Shown here: positions 29,063 to 38,484 of the stretch, piece after piece | Layout of the letters: each line of letters starts with the position of its first letter | Position numbering within the stretch: position 1 is the stretch's first letter | Assembly (NCBI RefSeq): GCF_000426505.1 | Contig: NZ_AUFM01000011.1 | Span: 496,001 to 560,000 of the forward strand | Reading direction: 5' to 3' | DNA: 64,000 nt | Source: Nisaea denitrificans DSM 18348 | GTDB taxonomy: Bacteria > Pseudomonadota > Alphaproteobacteria > Thalassobaculales > Thalassobaculaceae | Notes under the pieces: generated by a model | What the model was told of the DNA's origin: nothing | Seen by the model: only the letters and a program-made list of their open reading frames with translations | The model's database searches: none | Position numbers and translations under genes: made by a program

Positions 29063-31216
29063 GTGGGCGCGGGGCTATGTAGCACATTGACCGGTGCAGT
29101 GCGAGATTGGACAGCGACGGGAGCTGTCTTGCGTCGGGGGCTTCGGGGCGCGCAGGACTGGCTGGCAGGCGTCGTGGCGGAAAACCGGCCGCGTGCCGGG
29201 CTATGGCTGCCCGTTGCGTTCGGCGCCGGTATTTTCAGCTATTTCGAGCTGCTCACTGAGCCGCCTCTCTATGTGGGCCCGGCGCTGTTTGGTTTCCTTG
29301 TGCTGCTGCTGGCGATCACAAGGCGCTCCATGGTTTTCGTCTTTTGTCTGATACCCTTGCTGGCTGCTGTCGCCGGATTTTCGGCAGCGCAATTAAGGAC
29401 ATGGCAGGTCGCCGCCCCGGTACTGAAGCGGGAAACCGCGGTTTCTCTCACCGGGATGGTGGAGGAAGTCCGGGTCACCTCACGGGGGGAGCGGTTGATC
29501 GTCCGTGTGGAGCAGTTTGGCCGGATCGGGCTGGAAGACCGGCCTGGCCGGGTGAGGCTGCTTTTGCTGAAACGGGACAGCGCGCCGCCGGCTGGCTCGC
29601 GGATCACGGTCTTTGGGCGTTTCAGACCGCCGCCTCCGCCGGTCGCTCCCCATGCCTACGATTTTCAGAGGGCACTCTATTTTGGAGGAATCGGCGCTGT
29701 CGGCTTTGCCCTTGGGCCGGTGACCGTGGAGGCGGCGGGGGAGGTACCCCTGTCTGGCCGGCTATCGGCTCTTCGCAGTAATCTTTCGGAGCGAATCAGA
29801 TCCCGGCTTCCGGGAGATACCGGTGCGCTTGCCGCCGCGCTTCTTGTTGGGGACCGGGACTGGATCTCCGAGAATGCGACAGAGGCCATGCGCGATGCGG
29901 GGATCGCCCATCTGCTCGCCATCTCCGGGTTGCATATGGGGCTGGTTGCAGGGTGCGTGTTCTTCTTCATCCGCCTGCTGTTGAGCCTCCACCCAGCGAT
30001 AGCGCTGCGCTGGCCAACAAGACGAATGGCAGCGACGGGCGCGATCCTGTTCGCGACGGTCTATCTGTTGTTGTCCGGCGCGTCCGTGCCGACGCAGCGC
30101 GCCTATGTCATGACAGTGGTCGTGCTGATCGGGGTTGTGATCGGCCGGCGGGCAATTTCCATGCGCCTGATTGCCTCCGCCGCCGCGATCATCATGGCGG
30201 CGCGTCCCGAATATGTCCTGGGCGCCAGCTTCCAGTTGTCGTTCGCCGCAGTAATTTGCCTCGTTGCCATCTACGAGACCGGAACGTGGAGCAGGTATCC
30301 GGCGCGTGGCCATCTGTTTGGCGGTTTTACCCGGCATGTCGGGTTGCTTGCCCTGAGTTCCTTTGTTGCCTCAAGCGCCACATTGCCGCTGGCGCTCTAT
30401 CACTTTCAGAAAGCCGCTCTTTACGGCGTTGTGACCAACTTGCTTGCTGTTCCGGCCGCCAGCCTCTGGATTATGCCGTTCGGTGCGGCGGCGCTGATCC
30501 TGATGCCATTCGGACTGGAGGGGCTGGCGCTGGTGCCGATGGGCTGGGGGATAGACAGCGTGCTGCATCTCGCCAGGATCGTGCAGGGCTGGCCGTATGC
30601 GACACACGCTGTTGCGGCGGCTCCAGGGTGGGTCATCGGCCTCACGGCCTTCTCGGGGCTTTGGTTGTGCCTGTTGCGTGGCCGTATACGGTTTGGTGCC
30701 GTTCCGGTTCTTGTTGTTTGCCTGGGCGTTCTTGTGGCGTCTCCCTGGGTTCCGCCGACATTGGTCATAGCGGACCGGGCCAAGATGGTCGGTGTGTTTT
30801 CCGGGGCGGGGATAGTCTCGACGTCGAGGCATTCGGGGTTTGCTGTCGGCGTCTGGCGTCGTCGTGCGGGAGTACTGGACGCGCAGGGAGATGAGCCGGC
30901 CGGGCCATTCCGGTTCCATTGCGACAGCCTGGGCTGCGCGGTGGACGCGCCACGGATCGGTTCTGTTGCCTGGTCTTCCGATGCGCAATCTCTTGCGGAG
31001 GATTGCCGGCGGGCGGACATTCTTGTGACCCGGGTCAGAGTGCCGGATATCTGCCCGATGCCGCGCCTGATCCTTGGGCCAAAGCAAATCAGGGCTGGTG
31101 GCTCTATTGCGATCTGGCTGGATAAACCGGTGCCAAAAGTTGTATACTCAAGGCACATACAGGGAAACAGGCCCTGGTCGCGCGGGATGGCGCGTAGCCG
31201 CAATAAAACAAATTGA
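29063..31216 (+). CDS. comEC: ComEC/Rec2-family competence/DNA-uptake membrane protein
   Basis: Polytopic inner-membrane protein of the family that carries single-stranded DNA into the cytoplasm in transformable bacteria. A DUF4131 region lies in the N-terminal part, and the competence core carries the signature [19 protein letters not shown] near residue 280. The C-terminal part after about residue 570 is short and lacks the HxHxDH motif of the metallo-beta-lactamase domain found in full-length ComEC, as in many alphaproteobacterial homologues. The start is uncertain: GTG at 29063 is used, and a TTG at 29129 with GGGAG ahead is possible. No other competence genes are nearby. Confidence 0.88.
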   Translation: MGAGLCSTLTGAVRDWTATGAVLRRGLRGAQDWLAGVVAENRPRAGLWLPVAFGAGIFSYFELLTEPPLYVGPALFGFLVLLLAITRRSMVFVFCLIPLLAAVAGFSAAQLRTWQVAAPVLKRETAVSLTGMVEEVRVTSRGERLIVRVEQFGRIGLEDRPGRVRLLLLKRDSAPPAGSRITVFGRFRPPPPPVAPHAYDFQRALYFGGIGAVGFALGPVTVEAAGEVPLSGRLSALRSNLSERIRSRLPGDTGALAAALLVGDRDWISENATEAMRDAGIAHLLAISGLHMGLVAGCVFFFIRLLLSLHPAIALRWPTRRMAATGAILFATVYLLLSGASVPTQRAYVMTVVVLIGVVIGRRAISMRLIASAAAIIMAARPEYVLGASFQLSFAAVICLVAIYETGTWSRYPARGHLFGGFTRHVGLLALSSFVASSATLPLALYHFQKAALYGVVTNLLAVPAASLWIMPFGAAALILMPFGLEGLALVPMGWGIDSVLHLARIVQGWPYATHAVAAAPGWVIGLTAFSGLWLCLLRGRIRFGAVPVLVVCLGVLVASPWVPPTLVIADRAKMVGVFSGAGIVSTSRHSGFAVGVWRRRAGVLDAQGDEPAGPFRFHCDSLGCAVDAPRIGSVAWSSDAQSLAEDCRRADILVTRVRVPDICPMPRLILGPKQIRAGGSIAIWLDKPVPKVVYSRHIQGNRPWSRGMARSRNKTN

Positions 31217-31241
31217 ATTTTAGTGCGAAAAAAGCGATAAC
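31213..31241 (+). promoter_or_regulatory. Possible promoter upstream of the 104-residue orphan gene
   Basis: TTGAAT at 31213-31218 and GATAAC at 31236-31241 are 17 bases apart in an AT-rich stretch directly after comEC. This gives the orphan gene a plausible own promoter, about 60 bases before its start codon. Confidence 0.3.
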
Positions 31242-31301
31242 TTTACATAAATTCAATGAGCCTGTTTCGTAGACTGCGATTTACAGAAGGGTGAAGCGCT
31301 G

Positions 31302-31616
31302 GTGTCGGATACTTTGAAAAAACGAGCCCTGAACATTCTGGCTGATTCGGTATCTGATGTTGTTGGCACCAAGAACCTTGCCTATATCGCAATCAAGAAA
31401 GCTTCCGACGAAGAAGGCAACGATGCCCGTCAGGAATGGGCAACGTCAGTATTCGATCAGATTCCGCTGACCAATCGTCGCGAGATCAAGAGCGTAGCGA
31501 TCAACAAGGCACAGGAAGAACGTCGTCACGTTCTTTCCGTCCGGGCACGCAACAAGCCGAAGGCAGAAGTGAAAATTGCCGATCTCGGTGTGATCTGGGG
31601 CGCGAACGCCGGCTAG
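31302..31616 (+). CDS. Hypothetical protein, 104 residues
   Basis: I do not recognise a family. The product is soluble, charged and probably mostly helical, with neither signal peptide nor membrane segment. Lysine and arginine are frequent (for example RARNKPKAEVKIAD), so nucleic-acid binding is conceivable but unsupported by any motif. It starts at a GTG with AGAAGGG about seven bases upstream, has its own AT-rich promoter-like region, and converges on lexA with only nine bases between the stops. Codon use is like that of the flanking genes. Confidence 0.65.
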   Translation: MSDTLKKRALNILADSVSDVVGTKNLAYIAIKKASDEEGNDARQEWATSVFDQIPLTNRREIKSVAINKAQEERRHVLSVRARNKPKAEVKIADLGVIWGANAG

Positions 31617-31625
31617 TCGCCGGAC

Positions 31626-32393
31626 TTAATATTTCCGCATCAAGCCGACAAGACTGCCCTGGATCCGTACCTGGTCCGGGCCGAATATGCGCGTCTCGTA
31701 ATTCGGGTTGGCAGGCTCCAGAGCGATTGCATGTCCGCGTCGACGCAGACGTTTCAGTGTCACTTCGTGCTCATCGACAAGGGCGACAACGATACTGCCA
31801 TTATCGGCGGTATCGCCACGCTTGATGATCACGGTATCGCCGTCGAGAATGCCGGCATCGACCATGGAATCGCCCGACACTTCAAGAGCGTAATGATCTC
31901 CCGCCCTGATCATGGAACCCGGAATGCCAACGCGGGCACTATTGTCCCGCAGCGCTTCTATCGGTGTGCCGGCGGCGATCCGTCCCAGCATGGGAAGGTC
32001 GATCATTTCCTCATCCGAATGAGTGGCCTCCTCCGGAGCAGGGGGGGCCGTTTCCTCATCATCGCGCGAGGCCCGAGTAAAATTCCCCGGAATGACATTC
32101 GGGGTAAACCCGCGGCTGGCAGGACGGTCCAGTGCGGCCGGATGCGTTACGCTCGGCTGAGCCAGAACCGTCGCGCTTGAATCGGGCGTGCGCAGTATTT
32201 CAAGCGCCCGGGCCCGATGCGGCAGGCGGCGGATGAAACCGCGTTCCTCCAGCGCTGTGATCAGCCGATGGATGCCGGACTTTGATTTCAGGTCGAGTGC
32301 ATCCTTCATTTCATCGAAGGAGGGGGAGACACCGTCCTCTTCCAGCCGTTTCTGGATGAAGAGCAACAGTTGGTGCTGCTTTTTCGTGAGCAT
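31626..32393 (-). CDS. lexA: LexA repressor
   Basis: SOS-response repressor and self-cleaving S24 protease. The winged-helix DNA-binding domain starts [17 protein letters not shown] and includes [20 protein letters not shown]. The cleavage site Ala-Gly is in GRIAAGTP; the catalytic serine is in SGDSMVDAG and the lysine in HEVTLKRL. A linker of about 40 extra residues (Ala/Pro/Glu rich) brings it to 255 residues, longer than E. coli LexA. The start at 32393 fits the family; the frame is open to 32426. An SOS box lies 51 bases upstream. Confidence 0.96.
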   Translation of the reverse strand: MLTKKQHQLLLFIQKRLEEDGVSPSFDEMKDALDLKSKSGIHRLITALEERGFIRRLPHRARALEILRTPDSSATVLAQPSVTHPAALDRPASRGFTPNVIPGNFTRASRDDEETAPPAPEEATHSDEEMIDLPMLGRIAAGTPIEALRDNSARVGIPGSMIRAGDHYALEVSGDSMVDAGILDGDTVIIKRGDTADNGSIVVALVDEHEVTLKRLRRRGHAIALEPANPNYETRIFGPDQVRIQGSLVGLMRKY

Positions 32394-32443
32394 CAGGGAC
32401 TCCCGCACTGGTTCCGTAAAGAACAAAAGATAAACATTTAAAT

Positions 32444-32458
32444 GTTCTACTTTGGTTC
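32444..32458. promoter_or_regulatory. Alphaproteobacterial SOS box (LexA operator) of lexA
   Basis: GTTC at 32444-32447, seven bases, GTTC at 32455-32458: the direct-repeat GTTC-N7-GTTC operator established for alphaproteobacterial LexA. It lies in the 100-base gap between lexA and moeA, where the lexA promoter must be, so lexA is probably autoregulated. Confidence 0.85.
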
Positions 32459-32493
32459 TTGTCTGGCGTCAAGCCTCTGATCAAGCGGGGAGA

Positions 32494-33747
32494 TCAGATT
32501 GAAACGGTACCGATGCCGAGGGGGAGAACGTCGACTTTGGTGCCGGCTGGAAGCGCTGCGCCGTGCGGCGGGCGGATCAGCAGACAGTTCGCATCGGCCA
32601 GCAGGGCCAGCATGGAGCTGTCCTGGCGCTCGAAGATCTCGACCACGGCCTCGCCGTTTTCGTCCAGATGATACGTCGCGCGCAGATAGTCCTGACGCCG
32701 GTCGTTTTCCTTGAGCGGCATGGCAAGACGTGCCTTCAGGGTGCGGTTGTCCTGTTCGGTCCTGCCAAGCATGGCGGAGATAGCTGGTCGCAGGAATACC
32801 GTGCCGCAGACGATTGTGGAAACCGGGTTGCCCGGCAGGCCCAGCATCGGTGTATCGCCGATATGGCCGAAGATCAGCGGTTTGCCGGGCCGCATGGCGA
32901 TCTTCCAGAAATCAAGCTCGAGCCCGCCGGGTCCGAAACTGTCGCTGCCCAGTGCATGTCGGACGAGATCGTGCTCGCCGACGGAGGCGCCGCCGGTCGT
33001 GATCAGAATGTCGGCGCCTTTGGCGCCGCGCACCATGGCTTGAATGCCTTCCACCGTGTCGGGCGCAATACCGAGGATGGTTGGCTCGCCGCCGCAGGCC
33101 CGGACCAGTGCGGCGAGCGCATAGCTGTTCGAGCTGACGATCTTGTTCGGCCCTGTCGGATCCCCCGGCCGGATGATCTCGTCGCCGGTTGGCAGGATGG
33201 CAACGCGCGGTTTCCGGCGCACTTCGATCCAGGGTACGTTCATTGCGGCGGCCATGCCGATATCCCGCGCGGTCAGCACGCGTCCGGTCTTGATCCGGAC
33301 ATCGCCCTCGCGGAAGTCGAGACCGGCCGGGCGCACATAGGCGCCGGTTTTCGTCGCTTCGGTGATCTCGAGAGTGGCGCCGTCTTCTTCCGCGCTGGCC
33401 TTCACGTCTTCCTGGATGACGATGGTATCGGCACCGTCAGGTATCGCGCCGCCGGTGAAGATGCGGACCGCCTCGCCAGGGCCGACAGTGCCGTCGAAGA
33501 TATGACCGGCGGGGGCCGTCCCGATCCGTTTCAATTTGGCGCCCGCTTCGGCGACATCCGCACCGCGCACGGCGTAGCCGTCCATAGCGGAGACCGCTTC
33601 CGGCGGCTGGGTGCGGCGCGCGGCGATATTGGCAGCAGCGGTACGCCCGTGTGCGTCCGTCAGAGGGACTTCCTCGGCCGGCATGAGCGGCATCGCGGAG
33701 AGGATGCGGCTCAGCGCCTCCTCGACCGGCAACAGGTCACTTGCCAT
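32494..33747 (-). CDS. moeA: Molybdopterin molybdenumtransferase
   Basis: Inserts molybdate into adenylylated molybdopterin, the last step of molybdenum cofactor synthesis. The N terminus [11 protein letters not shown], the [12 protein letters not shown] motif, the [15 protein letters not shown] stretch and the MPT-binding core [14 protein letters not shown] near residue 255 are typical; PGKPLIFG and GLPGNPVS follow. Length is 417 residues. It overlaps moaC by 11 bases. The cofactor would be needed by the formate dehydrogenase in this window. Confidence 0.96.
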   Translation of the reverse strand: MASDLLPVEEALSRILSAMPLMPAEEVPLTDAHGRTAAANIAARRTQPPEAVSAMDGYAVRGADVAEAGAKLKRIGTAPAGHIFDGTVGPGEAVRIFTGGAIPDGADTIVIQEDVKASAEEDGATLEITEATKTGAYVRPAGLDFREGDVRIKTGRVLTARDIGMAAAMNVPWIEVRRKPRVAILPTGDEIIRPGDPTGPNKIVSSNSYALAALVRACGGEPTILGIAPDTVEGIQAMVRGAKGADILITTGGASVGEHDLVRHALGSDSFGPGGLELDFWKIAMRPGKPLIFGHIGDTPMLGLPGNPVSTIVCGTVFLRPAISAMLGRTEQDNRTLKARLAMPLKENDRRQDYLRATYHLDENGEAVVEIFERQDSSMLALLADANCLLIRPPHGAALPAGTKVDVLPLGIGTVSI

Positions 33748-34213
33748 GCCAGTCTCCGGATTTGCCGCCGGCCTTGTGAATGAGCCGGATGTTTTCGAGC
33801 TTCATGCCCCGGTCCACAGCCTTGCACATGTCATAGACGGTGAGGGCGGCAATGCTGACGGCGGTGAGTGCCTCCATCTCGACACCGGTGCGGCCCTTCA
33901 GCTTGCAGGTCGCGCTGATATCGACCGCATTGCGGTCCGTATCGCAGGACAGCTCGACCTTGACCGAAGTGAGGGCGAGTGGATGGCAGAGCGGGATCAG
34001 GTCCGGGGTCTTCTTGGCGCCCATGATCCCGGCAAGGCGGGCGACGGAGAGCACGTCGCCCTTTTTCACGCCGCCATCGACGATCAGTTTCATCGTCGCC
34101 GGATCCATGGTCACCGTACCGGCCGCCGTGGCGGTGCGCTCCGTGATTTCCTTGTCGCCGACATCGACCATGGCGGCATTGCCGCGCTCGTCGAAATGGG
34201 TCAATTCGCTCAT
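33737..34213 (-). CDS. moaC: Cyclic pyranopterin monophosphate synthase MoaC
   Basis: Second enzyme of molybdenum cofactor synthesis, converting 3',8-cyclo-7,8-dihydro-GTP to cyclic pyranopterin. Characteristic segments are [24 protein letters not shown], and [20 protein letters not shown] near residue 110. The 158-residue length is normal. It lies between trpC (34 bases upstream) and moeA (overlapping), an arrangement conserved in many Alphaproteobacteria. Confidence 0.97.
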   Translation of the reverse strand: MSELTHFDERGNAAMVDVGDKEITERTATAAGTVTMDPATMKLIVDGGVKKGDVLSVARLAGIMGAKKTPDLIPLCHPLALTSVKVELSCDTDRNAVDISATCKLKGRTGVEMEALTAVSIAALTVYDMCKAVDRGMKLENIRLIHKAGGKSGDWHGK

Positions 34214-34247
34214 CTTCTGTTCCGTATGCCTTTAGGGGGCCGGGCGC

Positions 34248-35054
34248 TCAGGCAACTGCCGGCACTGGATCGTTCAGCAGGATTGCAGTGGCGCGCCGAA
34301 CATCCTCCTGCCGCATCAGGCTTTCGCCGACCAGAAAGCAGCGGGCGCCAACTGCAGCCATGCGGGCTAGGTCGGCCGGCTCATTGAGACCGCTTTCTGA
34401 TATCAAAAGCCGGTCCGAGGGTACCCGCGCGGCCAGTTCTTCGGTCGTCGCGATGTCCGTCACCATGGTCTTCAGGTTCCGGTTGTTGATTCCGATCAGC
34501 GGTGACTTCAGCGCCAGCGCCCGGTCGAGCTCGGCGCCGTCATGCACCTCGATCAGCACGTCCATGCCGAGCTCCATTGCCAGCGCCTCAAGGTCCGCCG
34601 CCTGCGCGTCTTCCAGCGCAGCCATGATCAGCAGGATGCAATCGGCACCCAGCGCGCGGGACTCCCAGATCTGGTAAGGGTCGAGCATGAAGTCCTTGCG
34701 CAGGACCGGAAGTGTGACCGTGTTCCGGGCAGCGATCAGATAGTCGTCATGGCCCTGGAAATAGGGCATATCGGTCAGCACGGAGAGACAGGTGGCGCCG
34801 CCACCTGCATAGGCTTCCGCGAGGCGCGGGGGATCGAAATCGGCGCGGATCAGTCCTTTGCTGGGAGAGGCTTTCTTGACCTCCGCGATCAGTCCGTAGC
34901 CGACCCGGGAAGCCCTCTTCAGGGCAGAGCCGAAACCGCGGGGCGCCGAAGCCTCGTCGACGCGTGCCTTCAGCTTTCCTACCGGTCTCCCGGCCTTGCA
35001 GGTCGCGACGTACGCGCGCTTGTCCGCGCAGATCTTTGCGAGGATGTCAGTCAT
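34248..35054 (-). CDS. trpC: Indole-3-glycerol phosphate synthase
   Basis: TIM-barrel enzyme of tryptophan synthesis. The conserved [37 protein letters not shown] and [12 protein letters not shown] segments carry the catalytic lysines and glutamates. It is monofunctional (268 residues), with no fused phosphoribosylanthranilate isomerase. It overlaps trpD by eight bases. Confidence 0.97.
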   Translation of the reverse strand: MTDILAKICADKRAYVATCKAGRPVGKLKARVDEASAPRGFGSALKRASRVGYGLIAEVKKASPSKGLIRADFDPPRLAEAYAGGGATCLSVLTDMPYFQGHDDYLIAARNTVTLPVLRKDFMLDPYQIWESRALGADCILLIMAALEDAQAADLEALAMELGMDVLIEVHDGAELDRALALKSPLIGINNRNLKTMVTDIATTEELAARVPSDRLLISESGLNEPADLARMAAVGARCFLVGESLMRQEDVRRATAILLNDPVPAVA

Positions 35055-36096
35055 GGGCTACCGCCTCGTTGAGGGAATTTGTGACTTTGATGAGTGCCTC
35101 GAGTTTGGCCAGTGCCTTGCCGCTGTCGATGGACTCGGCAGCCAGGGCGACACCGTCTTTCAGATTGGAGACCCTCTCGGATACCATCAGAGCGGCTGCG
35201 GTATTGAACAGCACAACGTCGCGATAGGCGCCGGGCTGACCTTCCAGAAGGGCGCGCAGAGCCTTCGCGTTTTCTTCCGGGGCACCGCCCTTGAGATCTT
35301 CCGGCTTGGCCAGCGGCAGGCCGGCATCTTCGGGCGAGATCTCGAAGGAGCGGACCTCGCCGTCTTCCAGCGCAGAGACATAAGTCGGGCCGGTCGTGGT
35401 GATCTCATCGAGACCGTCGGAGCCGTGCACGACCCAGGCCCGTTCGGAGCCAAGTTTGCCGAGCACTTGCGCCACCGGCTCCACCCATTCGCGGGCAAAG
35501 ACACCGACAAGCTGGCGCTTCACGAAGGCCGGATTGGAGAGCGGGCCGAGCAGGTTGAAGATCGTCCGCGTGCCCAGTTCGACGCGGGTGCCGCCGACAT
35601 GGCGCATGGAGGAATGATGACGGGGAGCCATCAGGAAGCAGATACCTGTTTCGTTGATGGCCTTCTGCACCAGGCTCATGTCGCACTCGTTGTTGATCCC
35701 GAGCGCGCTCAGCACGTCGGCAGCTCCGGTGCGGGAGGAAAGGGCGCGGTTGCCGTGCTTCGCGACTGGCTGACCCGTACCGGCCAGCACGAAGGCACTG
35801 GCGGAGGAGATGTTGTAGGTCTTCGCGCCGTCGCCGCCGGTGCCGACCGTATCCATGGCGTTGGCAGGCGCGCTGATGCGAAGTGCCTTCGCTCGCATCG
35901 CCTTCGCGGCGCCGGTGATTTCCTCGACGGTTTCGCCCCGGACACGGAGCGCCATCAGAAAGCCACCCATTTGAGCCGGTGTGGCGTTGCCCGACATGAT
36001 GATATCGAAGGCTGCCTGTGCCTGTGCTTCCGACAGCGAAGCGCCAGTCGCCACGTGCCCGATGAGCGACTTCATGTCCTGGATGTCGCCGGTCAT
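35047..36096 (-). CDS. trpD: Anthranilate phosphoribosyltransferase
   Basis: Transfers phosphoribosyl from PRPP to anthranilate. The diphosphate-binding [33 protein letters not shown] and the anthranilate-site [13 protein letters not shown] are intact. Length (349 residues) is normal. It overlaps trpG by four bases and trpC by eight, giving a tightly coupled trpG-trpD-trpC unit. Confidence 0.97.
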   Translation of the reverse strand: MTGDIQDMKSLIGHVATGASLSEAQAQAAFDIIMSGNATPAQMGGFLMALRVRGETVEEITGAAKAMRAKALRISAPANAMDTVGTGGDGAKTYNISSASAFVLAGTGQPVAKHGNRALSSRTGAADVLSALGINNECDMSLVQKAINETGICFLMAPRHHSSMRHVGGTRVELGTRTIFNLLGPLSNPAFVKRQLVGVFAREWVEPVAQVLGKLGSERAWVVHGSDGLDEITTTGPTYVSALEDGEVRSFEISPEDAGLPLAKPEDLKGGAPEENAKALRALLEGQPGAYRDVVLFNTAAALMVSERVSNLKDGVALAAESIDSGKALAKLEALIKVTNSLNEAVAHD

Positions 36097-36725
36097 GTCC
36101 CGGTTTTCCGCAATTCTGATTCAAGCTGTTCCAGCGGCTTCAGCGGCTCGACATTGACGCCGGAGATCCGCAAGAAGTTCTGCAGGAGTTTGTGTCCATG
36201 CTCAGAGGCGATGCTTTCCGGATGGAACTGGACGCCATGGATCGGCAACTCGCGATGCTGCAGCCCCATGATCATGCCGTCCTCGGTCTCGGCGGTAATT
36301 TCGAGACAGTCCGGCAAGGTCGCCCGGTCGACGACCAGCGAGTGATAGCGGGTCGCATCGAACGGACTTGGCAGGTCCTGGAAAACGCCTTTATTCGTAT
36401 GGGTGACAGCGCTGATCTTGCCGTGCATCGGTACCGGACCGCGGGTGATCTTGCCGCCAAAGGCCTGTCCGATAGACTGTAGCCCGAGGCAAACACCGAA
36501 CACGGGAACCTTTCCGGCGGCGCGCTCGATCAGCTCCAGGCAGATGCCTGCACTGTCCGGATCGCGCGGGCCCGGCGACAGCACAATGCCTTGCGGGTTC
36601 AGTGCCATCACCTCGTCGGTGCTGATCTGGTCGTTACGGTGTACAACTACCTCCACGCCCAGCGACCCGAGGAAGTGCCAGAGGTTGTAGGTAAAGCTGT
36701 CGTAATTGTCGATAAGTATGAACAT
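36093..36725 (-). CDS. trpG: Anthranilate synthase glutamine amidotransferase component
   Basis: Class I glutamine amidotransferase that feeds ammonia to TrpE. It starts [15 protein letters not shown] and shows [12 protein letters not shown], the nucleophile elbow [12 protein letters not shown], and the His-Glu dyad in [14 protein letters not shown]. The product is 210 residues from the ATG at 36725; the open frame upstream to 36986 is not TrpG-like. No trpE lies upstream; instead a divergent gene begins 130 bases away. Confidence 0.96.
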   Translation of the reverse strand: MFILIDNYDSFTYNLWHFLGSLGVEVVVHRNDQISTDEVMALNPQGIVLSPGPRDPDSAGICLELIERAAGKVPVFGVCLGLQSIGQAFGGKITRGPVPMHGKISAVTHTNKGVFQDLPSPFDATRYHSLVVDRATLPDCLEITAETEDGMIMGLQHRELPIHGVQFHPESIASEHGHKLLQNFLRISGVNVEPLKPLEQLESELRKTGT

Positions 36726-36855
36726 TTTCAGACTTTTATCGAATTGTGTTGAAGTAAGATCGGAGGCTCTTCTAGTGTTTATAGCAAGCCTCCGCACGAG
36801 CGAATAGAGACTGCCCCGGCAGGCGTGGCTTGGCAAACCCTTTTGGGACCGGTTT

Positions 36856-37938
36856 ATGGCGCGGAAACGCAAAGACAAAATCAGGATCAACAGACTGGTT
36901 CTCGCGGCTGGCGGAGGGGCCTTCGTGCTGGCCGTGTTCGGCGTCGGTCTCTGGGCTGGCATGCAGTTCGGTGCCGAGCCGGCCATTCAAATGCCGTCTG
37001 ACGGTGCGGCGCCGGCACGTAAGATGGTGGCACTCCCGGCGCCTGCCGGACCCAAACCGCTGGAACAGGCCGCGCTCGACCGGCTGATTGCCAAAGTCGC
37101 GGAACCAGTGCCGGAAGAGGCTGCGAAACCCGCGCCCGCGATTATCCCTCCCGAAGTGGACTTGCCAGTTCCGGACCTGATGCCCGCAAAGACACCCGCC
37201 TGGGTCCGGAACGCGGTTGCTTACAAGGCAGAGGCCGGTAAGCCGATGATCGCGCTGGTGATCGACGATGTCGGGATCGACCGGCGGCGCTCGGATGCTG
37301 TGGTCGCCCTGCCGGCGCCGTTGACGCTGTCCTTCCTGACCTATGGCCAGGATCTGGACAGTCAAACCTCATCGGCCCGGGCCCGGGGGCACGAGCTCAT
37401 GGTGCATGTGCCGATGCAGCCGAAGAGCGCGGACGCAGATCCCGGCCCGAAAGTGCTCCGGGTGCGGGACACACAGCTGCAACTCGCCGAAAAGCTCGAA
37501 TGGGGGCTTGCGAGATTCAACGGATATGTCGGCGTCAATAACCACATGGGCAGCCGTTTCACCTCGGACCGGGCCGGTATGCAGGCCGTGATGGCGGCCC
37601 TGGGTAGCCGAGGTCTGTTCTTTCTCGATTCGGTGACCGCACCGGATAGTGCCGGGGTAAGCACGGCGCGCGCGGCCGGAGTGCCGGTGCTGACCCGCGA
37701 CGTCTTCCTGGATAACGAGGACACGCCAGAGGAAGTCCGGTATCGTCTGGAGCAGGTAGAGAAAATTGCGCTTCGGACCGGTACCGCTATCGCTATCGGG
37801 CATCCGCACGATGCGACGATCACCGTACTCCGGGACTGGATTCCGGATGCAATCACCCGCGGTTTTGCAATCGTTCCGGTTTCCGCTCTTGTCCGCAGGC
37901 GCTATCCGGCGCTATGGGAACAGGCGGGACGTTCTTGA
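36856..37938 (+). CDS. Divergent polysaccharide deacetylase family protein (DUF610/YibQ-like)
   Basis: Envelope-located member of the divergent polysaccharide deacetylase family. A basic N terminus and one membrane helix (about residues 13-35) are followed by an Ala/Pro-rich linker to about 115 and then the deacetylase-like domain. Conserved pieces are [37 protein letters not shown] and [11 protein letters not shown]. The substrate in bacteria is not established; a role in peptidoglycan or other cell-wall glycan processing is inferred from location and family. It is divergent from trpG. Confidence 0.88.
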   Translation: MARKRKDKIRINRLVLAAGGGAFVLAVFGVGLWAGMQFGAEPAIQMPSDGAAPARKMVALPAPAGPKPLEQAALDRLIAKVAEPVPEEAAKPAPAIIPPEVDLPVPDLMPAKTPAWVRNAVAYKAEAGKPMIALVIDDVGIDRRRSDAVVALPAPLTLSFLTYGQDLDSQTSSARARGHELMVHVPMQPKSADADPGPKVLRVRDTQLQLAEKLEWGLARFNGYVGVNNHMGSRFTSDRAGMQAVMAALGSRGLFFLDSVTAPDSAGVSTARAAGVPVLTRDVFLDNEDTPEEVRYRLEQVEKIALRTGTAIAIGHPHDATITVLRDWIPDAITRGFAIVPVSALVRRRYPALWEQAGRS

Positions 37939-37959
37939 CCCATTGAAAAGGGGCCGATC

Positions 37960-38409
37960 ATGGTCGATTGGACATTCGAGGGCTTTGAAAGCCTTTCATG
38001 CGCCGATCTCTATGACATTTTGAGGCAGCGCCAGGATATTTTCGTCCTTGAGCAGAGATGCTTCTATCCGGATATCGACGGCAAGGACCATCTGGCCCGG
38101 CACCTGATCGGGCGCGCCGAGGACGGAACCTTCCTCGCCTATCTGCGCATTCTCGGCCCGGGGGACTATTATGATGAGCCGGCGCTGGGCCGTGTCCTGG
38201 TAACGCCAGAGGCTCGCGGCAGGGGCTTGGCGCGCAAACTGATGGACGAGGGCCACGCCCGCGCCCAGGCGCTATACGGCGATGTCCCGATCCGGCTCAA
38301 CGCGCAGGCATACCTCAAGGATTTTTACCTGAGCGTCGGATACGAAATCATCCGCGGTCCCTATGACGAGGACGGCATCCCGCATTACGAGATGCTGAAA
38401 GCGGCCTGA
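37960..38409 (+). CDS. elaA: ElaA-type GNAT acetyltransferase
   Basis: GCN5-related N-acetyltransferase of the ElaA group. The acetyl-CoA-binding loop is visible as GRVLVTPEARGRGLARKLM, after the family-typical RQDIFVLEQRCFYPDIDG. Length (149 residues) is normal. Its substrate is unknown. It lies 21 bases after the deacetylase gene and is likely co-transcribed with it. Confidence 0.9.
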   Translation: MVDWTFEGFESLSCADLYDILRQRQDIFVLEQRCFYPDIDGKDHLARHLIGRAEDGTFLAYLRILGPGDYYDEPALGRVLVTPEARGRGLARKLMDEGHARAQALYGDVPIRLNAQAYLKDFYLSVGYEIIRGPYDEDGIPHYEMLKAA

Positions 38410-38484
38410 GAGTTTTTCGGGAATAGATTCCGATTTTGCTGGCACGGCAACGGCGCAGCCGGACAGTCTTGTCGAGACAGATCT

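Noticed and set aside
36726-36986. Longer trpG start
   Set aside because: The additional 87 residues are unlike TrpG and would cross the start region of the divergent deacetylase gene; [11 protein letters not shown] is the family N terminus.
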